27,676 nucleotides of DNA from Oscillospiraceae bacterium (GCA_019423445.1 JAHZBJ010000002.1:2164-29839), one strand, 5' to 3'; counted from the first letter of the stretch, positions 1 to 8,347 are shown. A program made the numbers and translations. Notes: generated by a model from the sequence alone, not told the origin.

Positions 1-944
1 TCGACAAAACCGGCACCCTCACCTGCGGCGTTCCCCGGGTGGTCCAGGCGGTGAGCCTTCTGCCGGACCTCTCCCGGGAAGATATTTTCCGCCTGGCCGC
101 CTGCGCCGAGAAGCGGTCGGAACACCCTCTGGGCCGGGCGGTGGTCCGGTGCTGGGGGGAGGAAGCCCCAGGGGAGCTTCCTCAGCCGGAGGAGTTCCGG
201 ATGATCCCCGGCCGCGGGGTCACGGCTCTGGCAGAAGGCCGCCGGGTGGCGGCGGGGAACCCGGAGCTTCTGGCCCAGGAGGGGATCCCCCTTTCTCCCG
301 CCGCCCTGGAACAAGCGGACGCTTTCCTCAAGGAGGGGTGCACCGTTATCTGGCTTGGGGTGGACGGCCGGGCCGCCGGGTTCCTGGCCCTGGCGGACAC
401 CCTCCGGGAGGAAGCTGCCGCCGCCATCGCCGGGGTCCGTGAAGCAGGGGTTGAACCGGTCCTCCTCACCGGCGACAACGAGAACGCCGCCCGGCACATC
501 GCCGCCCAGCTGGGGCTGCAGGAAGTCCGGTCCGGCTGCCTGCCGGAGGATAAGCTCCAGTGGATCGACCAATCCCAAAAGGCAGGCAGGAAGGTCTGCA
601 TGATGGGGGACGGCGTCAACGACGCCCCGGCTCTGAAGCGGGCCTGGGTGGGCATCGCCATGGGGGGCGTGGGAAGCGACATCGCCGTGGACGCCGCCGA
701 CATCGCCCTGGTCAGCGACGACATCCGGGAACTGCCCCACCTGCTGCGCCTTTCCAAGCGGATGATGAAGGTCATCAAATGCAACCTCACCTTTTCCATG
801 ACCCTGAACTTTCTGGCCATCGCCCTTGCCATCTCCGGCTGGCTCAACCCGGTGGTGGGGGCTCTGGTCCACAACGCCGGCTCGGTGCTGGTTATCATCA
901 ACTCCGCCTTTCTTCTGAGCTGGAAGGGGAAGCGCCGCTCCTGA
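1..944 (+). CDS. Heavy-metal-translocating P1B-type ATPase, C-terminal part (5' end outside window)
   Basis: The reading frame is open from the window edge (first full codon at 3) and begins exactly at the phosphorylation motif DKTGTLT, so the N-terminal metal-binding domain, first membrane helices and CPx motif lie outside. Visible in order are the catalytic Asp motif, the SEHPLGRAV segment carrying the HP motif typical of P1B ATPases, the nucleotide-binding domain, the hinge GDGVNDAPAL, and a final pair of membrane helices with HNAGSVLVIINS in the last one. P1B pumps use ATP to move soft or transition metal ions across the cytoplasmic membrane. The last-helix HN..GS..V..NS pattern is typical of CadA/ZntA-like and related pumps, but metal specificity cannot be set without the CPx region. 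Stop TGA is at 942-944, just before a strong terminator. It converges on the polymer operon and is probably unrelated to it. Confidence 0.93.
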   Translation, partial: DKTGTLTCGVPRVVQAVSLLPDLSREDIFRLAACAEKRSEHPLGRAVVRCWGEEAPGELPQPEEFRMIPGRGVTALAEGRRVAAGNPELLAQEGIPLSPAALEQADAFLKEGCTVIWLGVDGRAAGFLALADTLREEAAAAIAGVREAGVEPVLLTGDNENAARHIAAQLGLQEVRSGCLPEDKLQWIDQSQKAGRKVCMMGDGVNDAPALKRAWVGIAMGGVGSDIAVDAADIALVSDDIRELPHLLRLSKRMMKVIKCNLTFSMTLNFLAIALAISGWLNPVVGALVHNAGSVLVIINSAFLLSWKGKRRS

Positions 945-950
945 CCTGCC

Positions 951-984
951 AAAAGGCCCCCGCATCGGATGCGGGGGCCTTTTT
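951..984. terminator. Bidirectional rho-independent terminator between the P1B ATPase and the polymer operon
   Basis: A perfect GC-rich inverted repeat (AAAAGGCCCCCGCA / TGCGGGGGCCTTTT) around a 5-nt loop has T runs on the plus strand and A runs at its left flank, so it works in both directions. It follows the ATPase stop by 6 nt and lies 11 nt after the last stop codon of the minus-strand operon at 995, so it closes both converging transcripts. Confidence 0.9.
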
Positions 985-994
985 CGCCCAGGGG

Positions 995-2824
995 TCACTT
1001 TCCTTGGGAGGCGGAGCCCAGAAGCTCTCTCAGGGCGGCGGCCAGGCGCCGGTTCTCCTCCGGCAGCCGTACCGCAACCCGGATATACTCCCCCTGGAGT
1101 CCTTCTTTCCGGCTCAGGGGCTTCACCAGGATGTTGTGCCGGTCCAGCAGCCCCTCCGCCAGCTCCTGGGCGGAGGCCCCGCCGGTGAGGCGGCACATGA
1201 CAAAGCTGGCCTGGGAAGGAATGGCCTGGAGCCCGGGGATGCCCTCCAGCAGCTTCAGGAATTCCCGGCGGCTTTCCCGGAACCGTTCCATGGACGCCCG
1301 GTAATCCTTCTGATACTTCTCCATAATTTGAAGGAAGAATTCCCCCAGGGAATTGATGTTCCAGATGGGAAGGTCCGCCGCCACCCGGTCCACCAGCCCG
1401 GTACCCCCGCTGGCCAGCAGCCCCAGACACAGTCCCGGAACCCCGTGGGTCTTGGAGATGCTTCGGATTACAATGAGCCTGGGATGCCCCGCCAGCACCT
1501 CCTTCCGGAGAAGGCTGGCGTCCTCCTCCCCGGCGAAGTCCACAAAGCTCTCGTCCACCACCAGGAAGATCCCCTTCTCCTCCGCCCATTCCATCAGGCG
1601 GCGCACCTGGCCCTTGTCCAGGTAGTTGCCGGAGGGGTTGTCCGGGTTCACCAGCACCAGGGCGGAAAGCTCTTTGTCCCGGAAAAAGGAGATGACCTCC
1701 TCCGCCGTGTAGGAGCAGTCGGGGCCGGAGGGGCGAAAGGCCACCTCCTCCCCCTTTTCCATCCGGCGGGGATACTCCTCAAAAACCGGACGGATCACCC
1801 CTTTGGGACCTGGGAGCAGCTCCATCAGGGATTTGATGAGTTCCGCCGCTCCGTTGCCCACCACCACCTGCTCCCTGCCGATGCCGAAGGTCTTGGCGGC
1901 CAGAATGCGGTTCACCTCCATCCCCGAGGGATAGGCTGTCAGCAGCTTTTCCATGTTGGCCCGGATTTCGTCCACCAGCTTCCCGGAGGGGAAGAAGGGG
2001 TTCCCCTGGCTGCAGAAATCGGTAAGTCTGGGGTAGCGCCAATAGCCGCCCCGGCGGCCCTCCAGCCGCCGGAACCGGTCTTCCGCCTGGGGGGAGAAAA
2101 GGGACTCGGCGATATCCAGGTCCTGGAGGTCGTCAATTTCGTACCACAGGGCGTCGGTAAGCACCTTGGCCCGGATCTCCGGGCGGTCCAGGAGGGAGAT
2201 CACTTTCAGCACCTGCTCGTAATACTCGTTGTCCCCCAGGGCCCTGCTGTAGGCCTCCAGGAAGGGGACGTACCGGTTCTGGGAAAACTCCCGGCTGAAT
2301 TTGTAGATGTTCACCGTTTTGTAGTACTGGGGAATCTCCGAGAACTGAAAATGGTCCTTGTCAAAAAAGCCCTGGATGCCTCCGTCCCCGTCGATTTTCA
2401 GGACGGTGCCGTCCATCCAGCTCTCGTATTTCGCCACCAGGGCCAGGGTGGGGTAAGGGTCCTTCACCAGGCACTCCAAAGCGCTGTCCTCAAAGATCAG
2501 GTCGGATTCCAGAAGAAGGGTATCCTCCTCCTGGAGATGGTGCCGGGCCAGATAGAGGGAATAGATGTTGTTGGTCCTGTAGTAGATATCGTTGCTGACA
2601 TAGAGGATGGGGGTCCTGATCCCCAGGGAGTCCACATATTCCCGGAGCTGCTCCCCGTGGTACCCCACCACCAGGATGATCCTGGACAGGGCCAGGGCCT
2701 CCAGCTGCCGGAGCATCCGCTCAATGAGGGTGACCCCGTTGACCCGGACCATGCACTTGGTGTTGTTGGCGGTAAGCTCCTTGAGGCGCTTGCCCATCCC
2801 CGCCGCCAGTATGATTGCCTGCAT
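995..2824 (-). CDS. LicC-like nucleotidyltransferase fused to a HisC/CobD-like PLP enzyme
   Basis: Residues 1 to about 245 form a nucleotidyltransferase with the signature LAAGMGKRL (6-14), KCMVRVNG, the NNIYSL segment and an ESD metal-site motif (106-108). This resembles LicC-type CTP:phosphocholine/phosphoethanolamine cytidylyltransferases. From about 265 to the end is a fold-type I PLP domain of the histidinol-phosphate aminotransferase/threonine-phosphate decarboxylase group, with NPDNPSG (393-399), DES (424-426) and the Schiff-base lysine in SISK (K458). The usual GLRxG arginine after the lysine is Cys here (GLCLG, C466). Known family precedent: related Campylobacter capsule enzymes (Cj1436/Cj1437) decarboxylate phosphoserine or transaminate DHAP. 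Inference: the fusion could make phosphoethanolamine or a related amino-alcohol phosphate and activate it as a CDP derivative for the LicD proteins upstream. A CMP-aminoethylphosphonate (PntC-like) role is an alternative. ATG start has AAGGA 9 nt upstream. Last gene of the operon. Confidence 0.85.
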   Translation of the reverse strand: MQAIILAAGMGKRLKELTANNTKCMVRVNGVTLIERMLRQLEALALSRIILVVGYHGEQLREYVDSLGIRTPILYVSNDIYYRTNNIYSLYLARHHLQEEDTLLLESDLIFEDSALECLVKDPYPTLALVAKYESWMDGTVLKIDGDGGIQGFFDKDHFQFSEIPQYYKTVNIYKFSREFSQNRYVPFLEAYSRALGDNEYYEQVLKVISLLDRPEIRAKVLTDALWYEIDDLQDLDIAESLFSPQAEDRFRRLEGRRGGYWRYPRLTDFCSQGNPFFPSGKLVDEIRANMEKLLTAYPSGMEVNRILAAKTFGIGREQVVVGNGAAELIKSLMELLPGPKGVIRPVFEEYPRRMEKGEEVAFRPSGPDCSYTAEEVISFFRDKELSALVLVNPDNPSGNYLDKGQVRRLMEWAEEKGIFLVVDESFVDFAGEEDASLLRKEVLAGHPRLIVIRSISKTHGVPGLCLGLLASGGTGLVDRVAADLPIWNINSLGEFFLQIMEKYQKDYRASMERFRESRREFLKLLEGIPGLQAIPSQASFVMCRLTGGASAQELAEGLLDRHNILVKPLSRKEGLQGEYIRVAVRLPEENRRLAAALRELLGSASQGK

Positions 2825-2845
2825 CTGCCATCTTCCTTCCCGCTT

Positions 2846-3928
2846 TTATTCTTCCATCAGGTTTAAGAACCACTCCAGGTTGAAGATCTGCCATTTCTGC
2901 TCCCCGGTGAACCGGTCCATCTTCCCCCGGAGGGGCAGAAACTCCGGCCGCTCCGGCCCCTGCCAATCCTTCATCCACTGGTCCATGGCCCGGGCCATGG
3001 CGATCTTCTCCGGCCAGGGCAGGTCGGGGTATCTCCTGGAAAAGAGTTCCCGAATCAGGTATTTGCTCTCCCCCGCCCGGATCCGCTCCAGGTCGTAGGG
3101 GGTGGGGAACCCGGGCTCATCCATCCGCATGTAGGCGTAGGGGTCGAAAAAGGGGAGCCCCGCCAGACGGAAAGCGTTGGTGTAGGAGCCGGTGGAGGAA
3201 ATGGCAAAGATGTCGTTCATGAAGCTGATATAATCCACGCCGTTGAACCAGGGGGCGTCGGAGCGGTAGCGGGCGAAGAGATAGTCCATATCCACCGGCT
3301 CCCGGAGGACCGCCGCCGGTTCCACATAGGTGTACCGCTTTTTCCACTCCTCATAGGTCCAGTCCCGGGAGAGAAGCTGGTCGTACCCCCCAAAGGCCAT
3401 GTCGGCGTTGTCCCCGAAGATCATCAGCCGGACCCCGTCCTCCACCGCCCTGCGGGCCAGCTTGTAGACCTGGGGTTCGTTGGCGTGGATGGGAGAGCCG
3501 TCATGGCGCATCAGCTCAGGGGAAAGGCGGAGGTAGTCCTCCCAGGAAACCTCCACCACAACATGCTCCAAACCGCACCGCCGGGCGATCTCCGCCGCCC
3601 GCTCCGTCTCGTCCACAGCTCCGGGGGCGCTGCACCGGGCGGTGTAGGCCCGGGCGCCCCGGGGCATATAGGAGGCCACAATGGCGGAATCGGCGCCGCC
3701 GCTGAGCATGATCCCCAGGCTCTCAGGGTGGTCCAGCTTCCCTTCCAGAAGCTTCTCAATCCCCTGGTGAATCTCCTGAGCCGTGTTGCACACCATCTGT
3801 TCCTCCGGGGGCACCGGCCGGTGGAGGGGATGGGGCAGGTCTTTTTTAAACCAGATGTCCTCGTCTTCAATAAAGCGCAGGGCCAGATAGGAACTCATGC
3901 AATAGTTGGGATCCACCCGCACGATCAT
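2846..3928 (-). CDS. Asparagine-synthetase-like ATP-pyrophosphatase without glutaminase domain
   Basis: A 360-residue protein whose core matches the C-terminal synthetase domain of AsnB. The ATP-binding PP-loop SGGADS is at 76-81, followed by the adenylate-binding region with FGDNADMAFGG. AsnB-type domains activate a carboxylate with ATP as an acyl-adenylate, then attack it with an amine. The N-terminal Ntn glutaminase domain with catalytic Cys2 is absent: the protein starts MIVRVDPN, and only about 70 residues precede the PP-loop. It may therefore use free ammonia, an amine from a partner, or an intramolecular nucleophile, as beta-lactam synthetases do. The ATG at 3928 overlaps the stop of the GNAT-like gene as TGATG, so translation is probably coupled. 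The frame stays open upstream to about 4828, but that stretch lies inside the GNAT-like gene and has only shadow composition. The substrate is unknown; amide formation on a polymer sugar or amino-acid substituent is an inference. Confidence 0.8.
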   Translation of the reverse strand: MIVRVDPNYCMSSYLALRFIEDEDIWFKKDLPHPLHRPVPPEEQMVCNTAQEIHQGIEKLLEGKLDHPESLGIMLSGGADSAIVASYMPRGARAYTARCSAPGAVDETERAAEIARRCGLEHVVVEVSWEDYLRLSPELMRHDGSPIHANEPQVYKLARRAVEDGVRLMIFGDNADMAFGGYDQLLSRDWTYEEWKKRYTYVEPAAVLREPVDMDYLFARYRSDAPWFNGVDYISFMNDIFAISSTGSYTNAFRLAGLPFFDPYAYMRMDEPGFPTPYDLERIRAGESKYLIRELFSRRYPDLPWPEKIAMARAMDQWMKDWQGPERPEFLPLRGKMDRFTGEQKWQIFNLEWFLNLMEE

Positions 3929-4776
3929 CACCGCTTTCCTTGTTTTTCTTGGAGCCCCGGGGCTTCTTCCCGGGGCTTTTTGATCAGCTTTCCGTACTCT
4001 GCCGCCACCCGGTCCCCGGCCCTCTGAAAGGCCCGGAGAAGCCGGGGATCCTGGACCATGCCGTACCGGGCCTTTCCCTCCCGGACCGCCGCCAGAGAAA
4101 CGGCCTGGTCCAGCCAGAGGAAGTAGGGGGTATCCCGGCAGTCGGGGCGCACCACCAAACCTCCCGCCACCACAAATTTCGGGCATTCGGCAAAGGTGGC
4201 GGTGTGGGCCGCGATGCGCCCTTCCCGGCGGATGATGAAGCTCCTCCCCATGCCGGTGGCCATCCGCTCCCGAAGCTGGGCTGCCAGCCCTTCCACGGTG
4301 TACTGGGCTCCCAGCTCCGGGTCGGCGCAGATGAGGGCGGCAATCTCCAGGGCATCCTCCTCCCCCGCCTGGCAGACGGCCCCGCCGCTTTCCGCCAGGC
4401 GCGCTTCCAGCCTGACGGCGGGGGGGAGGCGGTGCTCCACCACAAAGCCGTATTCCGCCGTGAAATCCGGCAGGTCCGGGGCCAGGGCCTCCACAATCTC
4501 CCGCCGGGCTGAGATCCCCCGGGGGGCGCGGGAGCGGATCAGTTCCAGGAAGTCCCCGGTGTCCCCAAAATCCCGGTCCCCCCAGAGCTGGAAGCTGCTG
4601 TGGTACTCCATGGCCACCTTCCGGACCCCCTCCCCGTCCTCCTGAAACCACACCTTCATATGGGGATTGTCCAGTCCGTAAACCCAGATGTCGGCGTAGA
4701 GATACAGGCACCGGGGCAGGTCCTTTTCCAGGCAGTCCAGCACCCGGGGCAAATCCTCCCTTGTTACCGGCTTCAT
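3928..4776 (-). CDS. GNAT-like N-acyltransferase family protein
   Basis: A 282-residue soluble protein. The C-terminal half resembles a GNAT domain: SFIIRREGRIAAHTATFAE as the central beta strands, then GGLVVRPDCRDTPYFLWLDQAV, which aligns with the acetyl-CoA binding beta4-alpha3 region (V..P..R..G/A). The N-terminal half is not recognisable and may be a degenerate GNAT repeat. GNAT enzymes transfer an acyl group from CoA, or sometimes from acyl-carrier protein, to an amine. The ATG is preceded by AAGGAGGAG at ideal spacing and overlaps the stop of the upstream LicD fusion gene (ATGA). The stop overlaps the asparagine-synthetase-like gene by one base, so these three proteins are probably made together. 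Substrate unknown. Family assignment is moderate because the pyrophosphate-binding Q/RxxGxG/A loop is altered (RDTPYF). Confidence 0.6.
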   Translation of the reverse strand: MKPVTREDLPRVLDCLEKDLPRCLYLYADIWVYGLDNPHMKVWFQEDGEGVRKVAMEYHSSFQLWGDRDFGDTGDFLELIRSRAPRGISARREIVEALAPDLPDFTAEYGFVVEHRLPPAVRLEARLAESGGAVCQAGEEDALEIAALICADPELGAQYTVEGLAAQLRERMATGMGRSFIIRREGRIAAHTATFAECPKFVVAGGLVVRPDCRDTPYFLWLDQAVSLAAVREGKARYGMVQDPRLLRAFQRAGDRVAAEYGKLIKKPREEAPGLQEKQGKR

Positions 4777-7667
4777 TTGATCTCCTCCTTACAGGGCCTT
4801 GATTCCGGGGCGCCGGAGTCCTCCTCAAAAAACGCCACCGGGGTCCGGGAGAGGATCCTTTCCACCGTCTTTCCCTCTCCCCGCTCCTCCATCACCGCCC
4901 AGGCGATGCGGAAGATCTCGCTGTCAAAGGCGATCCCCAGCCGGAATCCGGCGTACTTCCGGATGGCGTCCAGGAAATCCCCCAGCTCCCCTTCCAGGGC
5001 GTCCAGCTCCCCCTTCCGGTACAGCTCCCGCAGCTCCTCCCGCCGGGGAAGGTACTCCTCCCGAAGGCGGATGCGTTCCACGCTGCGGCAGAGAAGGCGC
5101 CAGCACCGCTGGATGTAGAACCAGTCGTTTTTCCGTTTTCCCAGCCGGGCGGCCTTCCCCCGGGCTCTTGCGTAAGGGGCGGCAAGCCCCTCCCGGCGTA
5201 TCCGCTCCATGTATTCCTCACCTGGGACATGGGGTTCGATGAGATAGGGGAATTTCCCCTGGAGTCCCACAGGGCCCCCGTGGTTCCAGCCCGGGGACAC
5301 CACTTTGCTTAAAAAGGTTTCTGTATCCTCGGGAACCGGGAACTCCCTCCCATCCAGGAAGGCCGGCGCGGAGCGGGCGAAGTCCAGCTCCCCCAGCCAG
5401 GTGGCCCTGGCCCAATAGGTTTTGATCCACCCCCCGATCCTCAGATCCTTTTTCCCCGGCTGGAAAACCCACCTCCAGCAAAGTGCCTTGGCCCGGCCCT
5501 TCCCAAGGAGGGCCATCAGCCCTCTGGCACAGAACCCTGCCGCCATTTTCTTCCAGGATGGGTTGTAAAATACGCTGGGGAGAGCCGCTCCTTCTACCGC
5601 GGCGTTTACCGCTGCGGCCAGCTTTCTTCTCAGAGAGGACTCCACCCAGGGACGGACAAAATAAATCTGGACAGCGATGCCCTGGCAGCGGTACATTCCT
5701 TCGGTCCTGACATCCAGCATCAGACTGCCGGTGTCGCAGTACCGCATGGAAAAGTCCCCGTAGCGGGGGTTCACCTCAAAACAGTCCAGGGCCCGTCCCG
5801 GGGGCAGGTCCTTTTGAACCTCCTCCAGAAATACTCTTCGGAAGGCCGGGTGCATGACGATATAGTTGGAGCAGCACTCCGGGGCGAAGGTCCCCAGCTC
5901 CGCCGCCTGGGCCGCCAGGAGCCCCCCCAGAAAGTAGGGGACCCCGGCCCTGCGGCAGATGCCGTCCACCTCCCCCAGCAGCTCCAGAAGCTTTTGCTGA
6001 ACCTTTTGGGCCTTTTCTCCCCTTCCGGGGTTCTGGGAAGGCTCCCCGGGGCCTTCCGGGGTTTGGGGCTCCTGGGGCCGCAAGGCCCCCAGCTCCTTCA
6101 ACCTCCCCTGGGCCTCCCGGCGGAGAAAGACATCCCGGGCCTCCCCTGCTGCTTCCTCCAGGAGGGGAAGGGCATCCCCTTCCTTTCCCTGGATCAGAAG
6201 GGCCTCCGCCAAAACCCGCTTCAGCCGGGCCGAGGCGGGATGGTGTTCCAACCCCTTTTGGGCCTCCCCGGCCACCTGGACAGCGGACGCCGGATGGGGA
6301 TCCCTTTGGAGGCGGCCCCAAAGACACACCGCCGCCAGGTCCTCCTGGAGGGGGTACCGCCGGAACCAGGGCTCTGCCAGCACCGCCGCTTCCTCAGGGT
6401 CGTCCCGGTCGTAAAGGGCCTGGGACACCTCCCGGGAAGCCTGGATCCGCTCCTCCAGCTCCTTCCAGTCCTCCCCGGACGCCCCTGTTTTCCCATGGAT
6501 GGCAAGGACTGCCTGAGCGTCGTAGTACCGCCCTTCCAGGATCAACCAGCGCCCCAGGGTCAGGAGAAGGCTGTCCCCAATGGGCGCCGGCACCGAAAAC
6601 GTCCTCAGAGGCCGGCCCAGCTGCTGTTCCACATATTCCCCAAAGAGCTTTTCCAGCTCCCGGAACCTTCCCTCCACAAGAAGGACGGCAGGATCCTCCC
6701 CCAGGGCCCGGAGCCTTGCTTCCAGGGCCATGGCGGCTCCCAGGGCGTAATACCGGGCGGCCAAAATCTCCCCCCTGCGGAACCAGGGGGCCTGGCGGCT
6801 CCGGATGGCCTTGTCCCGGAGGAAGGCCCGTTCCAGCCGCTCCTGATCGATCCATGCCTGGCAGTCCTCCACCGCCTGAGCGTAGGGTTGAAAGGTGTAA
6901 GCCGTGGTGTGGAAGTGCCGCTCCGACTCCGGGGGCGCCATCATCCAGCTGTCCCCGTAGACATGGCGCAGAAACTCCCTGGGCCGGGGCGGCGCGTAGA
7001 AGGAGTACCCCTCCAGCTCCACTTCTGCCGGCTCCCCCAGGAGTCCGTCGGGGCAGGTCCAGTTGCCGTCGTAAAAGGTGGTGGTCTGGATCCACATGGT
7101 CTCCTCCCCCTGGCACAGCGCCTCCATCCTCTCACGGATCCAGCTGAGGACCCGTTCTCTGCCCCAGAGGCGTTCCAGGGTCTTGCAGCGCCGGTAGAGG
7201 GCCCAGTCGGCATCCCTGCGGATGACGTACCGGCGGCACACCATCTCCCCCAGTACCAGCAGCCACCGCTGGTACTCCTTCTGCTTCTCCGGGTCCACAG
7301 GGATCCGGTCAAAGATCAGGATATCGATGGGGATGCTGTCATAACCGGTGTTGGCGGTGCCGCTGATAAATGCCATGGTGGTGGTGGTATCCAGATACCG
7401 GGGGAAGAGGCGAAGGTTCCGGGGGTGGCGCTCGGAACACTCCAGGGCTCTTCCAGGAAGGGGGGACCGGTCAAAGGCGGCCAGAAATTTCTCCCAGTTC
7501 TCCCGGGTCATGATAATGTCCCCGTCGTCGTCCCAGGGGAGAAAGCCCCCATGGCGCACCGCCCCCAGAAGGGTTCCGGCGTGGAGGTAGTAGACGATTC
7601 CGTTTTCCCGGCAGATCCCGTCGATCTCCCGGAGCAGCGTCAGGATCCGCTGATGGATGGGCAGCAC
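4773..7667 (-). CDS. Three-part LicD - TPR-like - degenerate LicD protein
   Basis: A 964-residue protein. Residues 5 to about 255 are a complete LicD nucleotidyltransferase-fold domain with HAGTLLGAVRHGGF (29-42) and the metal-binding motif PWDDDGD (44-50). LicD enzymes transfer phosphocholine or similar phospho-alcohols from a CDP carrier to a surface sugar. The middle (about 300-530) is alpha-helical and TPR-like, for example HPASARLKRVLAEALL with GKEGDALPLLEEA. A Pro/Gly/Glu linker follows (530-552). Residues 555 to about 800 form a second LicD-like domain with the helix LLELLGEVDGICRRAGVPYFLGG, but the aspartate motif is replaced by FAPECCSNY (594-602), so it is probably non-catalytic. 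The best start is GTG at 7667, with a purine-rich AGGAAAGGGGGG upstream and a 28-bp overlap with the hydrolase gene. The frame remains open to 8042, but that part is shadow of the hydrolase. Confidence 0.85.
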   Translation of the reverse strand: MLPIHQRILTLLREIDGICRENGIVYYLHAGTLLGAVRHGGFLPWDDDGDIIMTRENWEKFLAAFDRSPLPGRALECSERHPRNLRLFPRYLDTTTTMAFISGTANTGYDSIPIDILIFDRIPVDPEKQKEYQRWLLVLGEMVCRRYVIRRDADWALYRRCKTLERLWGRERVLSWIRERMEALCQGEETMWIQTTTFYDGNWTCPDGLLGEPAEVELEGYSFYAPPRPREFLRHVYGDSWMMAPPESERHFHTTAYTFQPYAQAVEDCQAWIDQERLERAFLRDKAIRSRQAPWFRRGEILAARYYALGAAMALEARLRALGEDPAVLLVEGRFRELEKLFGEYVEQQLGRPLRTFSVPAPIGDSLLLTLGRWLILEGRYYDAQAVLAIHGKTGASGEDWKELEERIQASREVSQALYDRDDPEEAAVLAEPWFRRYPLQEDLAAVCLWGRLQRDPHPASAVQVAGEAQKGLEHHPASARLKRVLAEALLIQGKEGDALPLLEEAAGEARDVFLRREAQGRLKELGALRPQEPQTPEGPGEPSQNPGRGEKAQKVQQKLLELLGEVDGICRRAGVPYFLGGLLAAQAAELGTFAPECCSNYIVMHPAFRRVFLEEVQKDLPPGRALDCFEVNPRYGDFSMRYCDTGSLMLDVRTEGMYRCQGIAVQIYFVRPWVESSLRRKLAAAVNAAVEGAALPSVFYNPSWKKMAAGFCARGLMALLGKGRAKALCWRWVFQPGKKDLRIGGWIKTYWARATWLGELDFARSAPAFLDGREFPVPEDTETFLSKVVSPGWNHGGPVGLQGKFPYLIEPHVPGEEYMERIRREGLAAPYARARGKAARLGKRKNDWFYIQRCWRLLCRSVERIRLREEYLPRREELRELYRKGELDALEGELGDFLDAIRKYAGFRLGIAFDSEIFRIAWAVMEERGEGKTVERILSRTPVAFFEEDSGAPESRPCKEEIK

Positions 7668-8347
7668 CCGGGATCCCCCCTTTCCTTGATCATAGTCCTC
7701 AAAAGCCCCGGCTCCCCGTGGCCGGGGAAGATGACGGTATCCGGTCCCAGGGCCGCCAGCACCGGGGCCGCCTTCTCCCGGAAAACCCGCCGGCTCCCAC
7801 CTGGGAGGCGGGTCACCACCCTGCGGCCGGGAATAAGGCTGTCCCCGGTAAAGGCGTATTTCCCTTCCGCCAGGATCAGCTGGCTCCCGGGGGAGTGGCC
7901 GGGAAGCTCCCGGAGCTCCAGGGCCAGACCCTCCCATTCCAGCTCCAACCGCCCCCGGTAGGTGCGGTCCGCCTGACAGGCATAGGCCGGGTCGGGAGGC
8001 ATGGCGCCGTTTCTCCGCCCCTGGGGGAACAGCGCCTCCCAATAGGCTGCGGCGTTTTTTCTGGGGTCAGCCATGCCCTGGGCGCAGGCCTCGCTGCACA
8101 CCACCCGGCAGGGGAGCAGCTCCCGGAGGCGGTTCACCCCGGAAATGTGGTCGTAGTGTTCGTGGGTCAGGAGGACCAGAAGATCCCGGGCGCCCTCTTT
8201 CTCCAGAAGGGCCTCCGCCTCCCGGGAGTCACAGGGATCCACCGCCAGCCCCCGGCCGTTTTGGAGCAGCAGGTACATCCGGGAATCCAAAAACGGAGCA
8301 GGGAAAAGATGGACCGGGATCTCAGAGATCCGATAGGATGTTTTCAC
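7640..8347 (-). CDS. Metallo-beta-lactamase-fold hydrolase (glyoxalase II-like)
   Basis: A 235-residue enzyme with the full metal-ligand set of the family: HEHYDH (62-67), a later His in LPGHSPGS (H151), Asp in TGDS (D169) and His in FPGHGE (H210). This arrangement is that of glyoxalase II and related thioester or phosphodiester hydrolases, not class B antibiotic beta-lactamases. Its place directly after KAS III and two ACP genes suggests an editing or release thioesterase acting on carrier-bound intermediates, which is an inference. The start is GTG at 8347, inside the last codons of the KAS III gene (26-bp overlap), with a GGAG about 11 nt upstream. It overlaps the next gene by 28 bp. No signal peptide, so cytoplasmic. 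Confidence 0.85.
   Translation of the reverse strand: MKTSYRISEIPVHLFPAPFLDSRMYLLLQNGRGLAVDPCDSREAEALLEKEGARDLLVLLTHEHYDHISGVNRLRELLPCRVVCSEACAQGMADPRKNAAAYWEALFPQGRRNGAMPPDPAYACQADRTYRGRLELEWEGLALELRELPGHSPGSQLILAEGKYAFTGDSLIPGRRVVTRLPGGSRRVFREKAAPVLAALGPDTVIFPGHGEPGLLRTMIKERGDPGCCPSISGS

Noticed and set aside
3929..4828. 300-residue N-terminal extension of the asparagine-synthetase-like gene, which might have been the missing glutaminase domain
   Set aside because: It is Gly/Pro/Arg-rich shadow text of the GNAT-like gene and has no Cys2 glutaminase motif.
7668..8042. N-terminal extension of the LicD fusion gene
   Set aside because: It overlaps the hydrolase gene completely in another frame, has no recognisable domain, and the LicD core begins directly after the GTG at 7667.
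7640..8347. Metallo-beta-lactamase antibiotic resistance gene
   Set aside because: Motif spacing is glyoxalase II-like, there is no signal peptide, and it overlaps KAS III and LicD genes.
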